DNA of 64,000 nucleotides, taken from positions 44,043-108,042 of the forward strand of contig JAJWLX010000006.1 in assembly GCA_021636625.1 (NCBI GenBank). The letters are read 5' to 3'. The notes below the pieces were generated by a model. That model was not told the DNA's origin. It made no database searches and saw nothing but the letters and a program-made list of their open reading frames with translations. A program made the translations under genes and the position numbers. This stretch comes from Prevotella sp. (lineage in GTDB: Bacteria; Bacteroidota; Bacteroidia; Bacteroidales; Bacteroidaceae). Shown here piece after piece: positions 60,013-64,000 of this stretch (position 1 is its first letter; each line of letters begins with the position of its first letter).

Positions 60013-60981
60013 TTAGAATGCCTTGGCATGAACGCATTTCATGTTCTTTTCCAGTTGGGCTGTAGAGCTGGCACCTACCAGTACGCTGGTTACGCCTTTC
60101 TGGTGGAGAATCCAGGCCAGTGCCATTTCGGCAAGGGTTTCTCCACGTTCGCCGGCTTCTGCATTCCATTGCTTCAACTGCTCCAGGAGTTCCGGAGTCA
60201 GGGCGCTGTGCTTCAGGAAGTGCTCCTTTGCCATACGGCTATCGGCTGGGATGCCGTTGAGATAGCGGTCGGTGAGGAGACCTTGGGCGAGGGGAGAGAA
60301 GGAGATGAATCCGATGCCGTTTTCGTGGCAGTAGTCGAGGGTTCCGTTCTCCTGCGGCGCACGGTCGAGCATGTTGAGTCTGTCCTGGAAGATGAGCAGC
60401 GGACAGTCGCGCTCCTTCAGGTATTTATCTGCGAACTTCAGGGCTTCCAGTGGCCATCGGCTGATGCCGAGATAGAGTGCCTTGCCCTGCTTCACGATAT
60501 CTACCATTGCCTGGAGGGTTTCCTCGAGTGGGGTATTTGGGTCGTAGCGATGACTGTAGAAGAGATCCACATAGGCCAGATTCATGCGCTTGAGACTCTG
60601 GTCGAGGCTCGCCATCAGATACTTGCGAGAGCCCCAGTTGCCGTAAGGACCTTCCCACATATCGTATCCCGCCTTGGTAGAGATGAAGAGTTCATCGCGG
60701 TAAGGCAGGAAATCATCCTTCATCAGTCTGCCCATGGTTTCCTCGGCACTTCCGTATGGAGGACCATAGTTGTTGGCAAGGTCGAAGTGGGTGATTCCGT
60801 GGTCGAAGGCATAATGGGTGATGGCACGGCTTCTTTCGTAAGGATCCACTCCTCCGAAGTTGTGCCAGAATCCCAGACTAACCTTAGGCAGCAAGACTCC
60901 GCTCTTGCCGCATCTCTTGTAAAGTGCCTCTGCATCGCCATAGCGATTGGCATCGGCTGTGTAGATTCCTTTTAAGTCCAT
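60013..60981 (-). CDS. aldo-keto reductase (YghZ-like)
   Basis: 322 residues. An NADPH-dependent carbonyl reductase of the AKR14/YghZ type, which in E. coli reduces L-glyceraldehyde 3-phosphate. The tetrad is visible: Asp and Tyr in HFDLANNYGPPYG, Lys in FISTKAGYDM and His in LFYSHRYDP. GVTSVLVGASSTAQLEKN forms the cofactor-binding end. The N-terminal KGIYTADANRYGDAEALYKR is typical of this subgroup. It starts 40 bp downstream of the kinase gene on the same strand and may be read through from it. Confidence 0.94.
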   Translation of the reverse strand: MDLKGIYTADANRYGDAEALYKRCGKSGVLLPKVSLGFWHNFGGVDPYERSRAITHYAFDHGITHFDLANNYGPPYGSAEETMGRLMKDDFLPYRDELFISTKAGYDMWEGPYGNWGSRKYLMASLDQSLKRMNLAYVDLFYSHRYDPNTPLEETLQAMVDIVKQGKALYLGISRWPLEALKFADKYLKERDCPLLIFQDRLNMLDRAPQENGTLDYCHENGIGFISFSPLAQGLLTDRYLNGIPADSRMAKEHFLKHSALTPELLEQLKQWNAEAGERGETLAEMALAWILHQKGVTSVLVGASSTAQLEKNMKCVHAKAF

Positions 60982-61021
60982 AATTCCTATTTATTTTATT
61001 TTTTAATAAGCTGCTGTCTGA

Positions 61022-61978
61022 TTATTTCGGCAGCGAGATGGTGAACTCCGACCACTTGTCTTTCTCGCTCTTCACACTTATCTTGCCGCCATGGGCGTTG
61101 ATTACCTGCAGCACGTAGTTCAGACCGATGCCGAAGCCGCCACGAGTCTTACGGGCATCCTTTTCGTGCTCAGCGGCACGCTCAAAGCGGTTGAAGATGG
61201 TCTTCAGCTCGCTCTTGGCTATGCCGATACCCTCATCAAAAACCTTGATATACACGTTTCTGTCATCCTCCAGGGTGGAAATCTCAATGTTGATTTCCTC
61301 CTTCGAGTACTTGGTGGCATTATCCACCAGATTGCTGATAGCCTCCTTCAGATATTCCTCATCGGCTAGGGTAGAGGTGGCTCCGAACCGGGTGGTGATA
61401 TGAATCGGTTTTGCCGATTTCGCCTTGTATTTATCCACCACATCCTCTATCATTGTTTCCAAATTTACTTCCGCCTTCTGAATATGCAGCTTGCCGTGCT
61501 CCAGTTTCGAGATGGTGAGCAGGCGGTTGATGAGGGCAAGCAGATGCTGCGCCTCGTCTTCTACGATACAGAAATATTTCTCCTTCATTTCCGGCTTCTT
61601 CTCCAGTACGCCGCTGTGCAGATACTTGGTTCCCATGATGATGGAGGTGAGCGGCGACTTCATGTCGTGAACCATTGCATAGGAGAAGTCCTCGCGCAGC
61701 AGTCGCACCCTTTCCTGCTCATCGATGTAGTTGATCTGGTCGATGAGGCTCAGGATGATCACCACAGTGGTGAGGAGCGAAGTGAAAACGGTAAACTTGC
61801 TTTCGTAGAAGGCAGCGAGTAATGCCTGTGCCCTGACATCCGGTGCCAGGTTCCAGGGCGTCTCAAACCCCATCTGGTGAACGGTCATCTGGAAAGAATT
61901 CCACATCCAGAACAGCTGCATGCAGAGCACGGCTATCAGCGCTGTGGTACTGAGAACCTTGGCTCTATTCGTCTTCAT
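61022..61978 (-). CDS. short-sensor membrane histidine kinase
   Basis: 318 residues. Helix 1 about 9-27, a periplasmic loop of only about 35 residues, helix 2 about 62-80; HisKA with His104 in FSYAMVHDMKSPLTSI. The HATPase has NLVDNATKYSKE, DEGIGIAKSELKTIFNRF and FGIGLNYVLQVINAHGG. Close paralogue of the kinase at 5596-6927, which has a sensor domain about 110 residues longer. The tiny loop suggests sensing within the membrane or through the partner protein at 61965-62759, whose gene overlaps by 14 bp. Partner regulator: 62835-63542. Confidence 0.93.
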   Translation of the reverse strand: MKTNRAKVLSTTALIAVLCMQLFWMWNSFQMTVHQMGFETPWNLAPDVRAQALLAAFYESKFTVFTSLLTTVVIILSLIDQINYIDEQERVRLLREDFSYAMVHDMKSPLTSIIMGTKYLHSGVLEKKPEMKEKYFCIVEDEAQHLLALINRLLTISKLEHGKLHIQKAEVNLETMIEDVVDKYKAKSAKPIHITTRFGATSTLADEEYLKEAISNLVDNATKYSKEEINIEISTLEDDRNVYIKVFDEGIGIAKSELKTIFNRFERAAEHEKDARKTRGGFGIGLNYVLQVINAHGGKISVKSEKDKWSEFTISLPK

Positions 61979-62759
61979 CTTTCACAAGCATTTCAGGCAG
62001 TTTCCTGCTCAGGGCAGCGAATCCACCTATAGTTAAGGCTGTGCCGGCTATCAGGAGCAATATGCCGAGCACTTTCGATTCAAACTGGAAGGGAACCAGA
62101 TTGGATACGAAATAGAGCACGATGAGAATGATGGTGCTGCGTGTCTTGCCGTATATCCAGCTGCAGTAGCAGAGGGTGATAAAACCTTGCACGGTCAGAT
62201 CTACATTGATATCACCACTGGTTGTTACCGACATCATGCATGCAGGCAGCATCATGATCGAGAGCGTGAGCAGCTGCACCCATCTCTTCTTGCCGCAGCG
62301 GATCAGTTCCTCCTGAATGGCGCCGAAGAAGATGTAGGCAGATATAAACGATCCGATGATATTGTATGGCAGGAAACCGAGATAGCTTATCTCCATCATC
62401 TGCTTGGGAAGGAAGTCGAGATGGAAGAGGTTCATGATGGAATAGAAGACCATGGTGAAGCCCAGAATCGGCATGGTGCAAATGGTCATCGCCTTCCATT
62501 TGGCGGCAGGAATCACCTTTCCAAGCGAGAACCTGGAGAATTTGTAATGTCCGAAGGTGAACCATACGATGAGTATGCCCAGAAATCCGATGATAAACAT
62601 AAACGGATAGATGGATTCCTCCAGACCTTCTATCTGCTGGCTGTGGGAGCCCGAAGGGATGTTCATTGCCATGTAGAGTCCCACCAGGAATCCTCCCAGG
62701 AAGATGGTGCTGAGATATTCTGCAAGAAACAGTATGTAGTATAATATCGCTTTCTGCAT
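61965..62759 (-). CDS. CPBP-like multispanning membrane protein, degenerate
   Basis: 264 residues with seven or eight hydrophobic segments. The stretch GAIQEELIRCGKKRW and, later, WIYGKTRSTIILIVLYFVSN resemble motifs 1 and 3 of CPBP (CAAX-protease and bacteriocin-processing) intramembrane proteases. The first is E-E-x-x-R rather than E-E-x-x-x-R, and the His of the third motif is Tyr, so proteolysis is doubtful. The gene lies between regulator and kinase (75-bp gap and 14-bp overlap), so it is probably a third component of this signalling system, perhaps the sensor or an accessory. The call is an inference from motif spacing. Confidence 0.7.
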   Translation of the reverse strand: MQKAILYYILFLAEYLSTIFLGGFLVGLYMAMNIPSGSHSQQIEGLEESIYPFMFIIGFLGILIVWFTFGHYKFSRFSLGKVIPAAKWKAMTICTMPILGFTMVFYSIMNLFHLDFLPKQMMEISYLGFLPYNIIGSFISAYIFFGAIQEELIRCGKKRWVQLLTLSIMMLPACMMSVTTSGDINVDLTVQGFITLCYCSWIYGKTRSTIILIVLYFVSNLVPFQFESKVLGILLLIAGTALTIGGFAALSRKLPEMLVKDEDE

Positions 62760-62834
62760 AATGATGTCTTTTCTGTCTTTTTTTCTTTATTCTAATTTGA
62801 TTCTCGTATGATGTTATGAGGGGGTGGGGGATGT

Positions 62835-63542
62835 TTATTCTGCGATGAGCTTGAATCCCACTCCTCTGATGGTTTTCAGTTCTACGGCAGGCTCGTCTTC
62901 CAGTGCCGTGCGGATTTTCTTGATGAAAACGTCCAGGCTTCTGGAAGCGAAGTAATCCTTGTCTTCCACGCCCCAGAAGCGGCTCAGTACGGCTTCCCGG
63001 CGTACCACCTCGTTCTTGTTTACCGCCAGCAGTTCGAGGATCTTAGCCTCCCGTGCGGTAAGCATCTTTTCGTTGCCTTCCTGCGTATCTTTCAGTGAGG
63101 CGTGGTCGGCATCGAGTGTATATCTGCCCAGCTTGATCTGGTTGCTGGCATTCTCGCTGCGCTTTCCGGCTTTCAGCTGGATGAGGCTATGTATGTGGGC
63201 GTCAAGCTCTTCTGGGATGAAAGGCTTCTTGATATAGTTGTTGGCTCCGGCGGCATAACCTGCCTTCAAATCCTTGGGTGAGGTGAGGCCGGTGGTAAAG
63301 AGGATGATAGTTTCTCCATCCACCTCTCGGATGTTCTTCACCATCTCGATGCCGTCCATGATGGGCATGTCGATATCCGATACGATGACGTCTGGCTGAA
63401 AGTCTCTCCACGCCTTCAGTCCTTCCTTGCCGTTAACGGCGGTTTTCACCTCATATCCTCCGATGATATCCTCGAAGCAGCTTTTCTCCATATAGGCGAG
63501 GTTTTCATCATCCTCAACCAGGAGTAACTTAGTATCAGCCAT
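62835..63542 (-). CDS. OmpR-type response regulator
   Basis: 235 residues. Receiver domain with EDD (10-12), Asp56 in VSDIDMPIMDG and the Lys of YIKKPF; a winged-helix domain follows, ending LKTIRGVGFKLI. Paralogue of the regulator at 4893-5603 along its full length. First gene of a unit with the CPBP-like protein and the kinase. Two tandem TATCTTTG boxes lie upstream (63602-63609 and 63692-63699, minus). Confidence 0.93.
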   Translation of the reverse strand: MADTKLLLVEDDENLAYMEKSCFEDIIGGYEVKTAVNGKEGLKAWRDFQPDVIVSDIDMPIMDGIEMVKNIREVDGETIILFTTGLTSPKDLKAGYAAGANNYIKKPFIPEELDAHIHSLIQLKAGKRSENASNQIKLGRYTLDADHASLKDTQEGNEKMLTAREAKILELLAVNKNEVVRREAVLSRFWGVEDKDYFASRSLDVFIKKIRTALEDEPAVELKTIRGVGFKLIAE

Positions 63543-63601
63543 AATCTTATCATTTTTTGATGTTTCGGGAGCCAGATTAGCCTTTGTCCCCTTTTCCGCT
63601 G

Positions 63602-63609
63602 CAAAGATA
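63602..63609 (-). promoter_or_regulatory. -7 promoter element, regulator operon (proximal)
   Basis: TATCTTTG on the minus strand, 60 nt before the ATG at 63542. Confidence 0.6.
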
Positions 63610-63691
63610 CATCTTTTTTATGAAAAAGCCATATTAAAAGAGGGAGATTAACTTAAAGATAACGTTGGCGCCTTATCTCAGAATGACAGTG

Positions 63692-63699
63692 CAAAGATA
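63692..63699 (-). promoter_or_regulatory. -7 promoter element, regulator operon (distal)
   Basis: A second TATCTTTG on the minus strand, exactly 90 bp upstream of the proximal one. Both are followed by C and preceded by TGC on the plus strand. Confidence 0.45.
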
Positions 63700-63900
63700 C
63701 GGCTTTTTGGGGGAACCACCAAATTTTGGGTGGCGATAAGGGGCGATTTTCAGCAGCTTTCAATTTGAAACTTCGTTAATAATCCTAACTCGTAGTTTTT
63801 AGAAGGAAGAAGCGTTGAGTTGTGTTTCCGGAAATATAGTTTTTTGTCTTAAAGTTCTTCCAGTAAGATAGTTAAGTAGAATATCCATCAGCAGCAAAAA

Positions 63901-63933
63901 GTGACTCAGTGACTCAGTGACTCAGTGACTCAG
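63901..63933. repeat. 8-bp tandem repeat, four copies
   Basis: GTGACTCA four times in a row plus one base. Each unit contains the 7-bp palindrome TGACTCA. Confidence 0.98.
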
Positions 63934-64000
63934 TTTATTTCCGACCGTATGTTCTACCCTCTTTATAGTAGATATATTATATATGTAAATATATATATAT

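Larger units (their letters stand above)
63543..64000. other. upstream region of the regulator operon
   Basis: Two leftward -7 boxes (63602-63609, 63692-63699), an 8-bp tandem repeat (63901-63933) and an AT-dinucleotide-rich end (about 63965-64000). A leftward 29-codon frame from 63888 has no supporting signals. Confidence 0.65.

Noticed and set aside
60028..60975. 315-codon rightward frame opposite the aldo-keto reductase
   Set aside because: A shadow of the reductase gene, whose catalytic tetrad is intact on the other strand.
63802..63888. 29-codon leftward frame upstream of the regulator operon
   Set aside because: No promoter, no hydrophobic or conserved pattern; chance length.

Overview
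The window looks like chromosomal DNA of a gut or oral Bacteroidota, most like Prevotella/Segatella (inference from gene content, not from a search). The signs are: Bacteroidota promoters of the form TTTG-N19/20-TAnnTTTG in front of most transcription units; a SusC/SusD pair; a PorZ-like type IX secretion protein; GLPGLI-family proteins; DUF4254, DUF234-ATPase and VapE-type genes; and almost no Shine-Dalgarno sequences. Gene starts were chosen mainly from the promoter positions. Several of the longest open frames begin inside a -7 element and were shortened.

Layout. 1-7.8 kb: the 3' part of a DUF234-type ATPase, an outer-membrane barrel protein, a small membrane protein, and a response regulator and sensor kinase facing each other, with a 39-residue membrane peptide in front of the kinase. 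7.8-10.3 kb: a VapE-type ATPase gene enclosed by GTGAAGAGT repeats, then a cluster of CAGATT hairpins. 10.3-18.9 kb: an unidentified protein, an orphan SusC/SusD pair, and a full-length paralogue of the first ATPase behind a nested hairpin element. 19-29.8 kb: leuS, a YitT-type membrane protein, rdgB, then a tight run of glycosyltransferases with porZ among them. 29.9-37.2 kb: a self-contained locus. A kinase/regulator pair runs leftward; a 31-residue double-glycine-like peptide, two GLPGLI proteins and a barrel protein run rightward. The whole is bracketed by inverted repeats of about 234/259 bp. 37.2-53.8 kb: housekeeping genes (nadA, a heptosyltransferase-like gene, DUF4254, acpP-fabF-rnc, a GH3 gene, envelope proteins, cysS, a CoA-transferase). 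54-57.5 kb: a membrane-anchored AraC-type regulator and a lipoprotein of different codon style. 57.5-64 kb: a leftward series of regulator, CPBP-like membrane protein, kinase, aldo-keto reductase, U32 protein, sufE and trmH-like genes.

Most notable. The 30-37 kb locus combines a two-component system, a candidate secreted peptide and envelope proteins. Each bracketing repeat carries four 15-bp TTCA-N7-TGAA units at an exact 21-bp period. Two of the four units form a perfect 23-bp inverted repeat. Between the two copies six base pairs of that stem have changed on both arms without losing pairing. A third array of the same design lies at 54.07-54.16 kb. Other points: a cluster of DnaA-box-like motifs at 38.29-38.60 kb (candidate replication origin), the mutually exclusive hairpins at 17.26-17.37 kb, and a near-perfect 22-bp operator-like palindrome at 55.64 kb.

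All family names come from motifs I can read. No database search was run. No tRNA, rRNA, CRISPR array or intact insertion sequence was seen.
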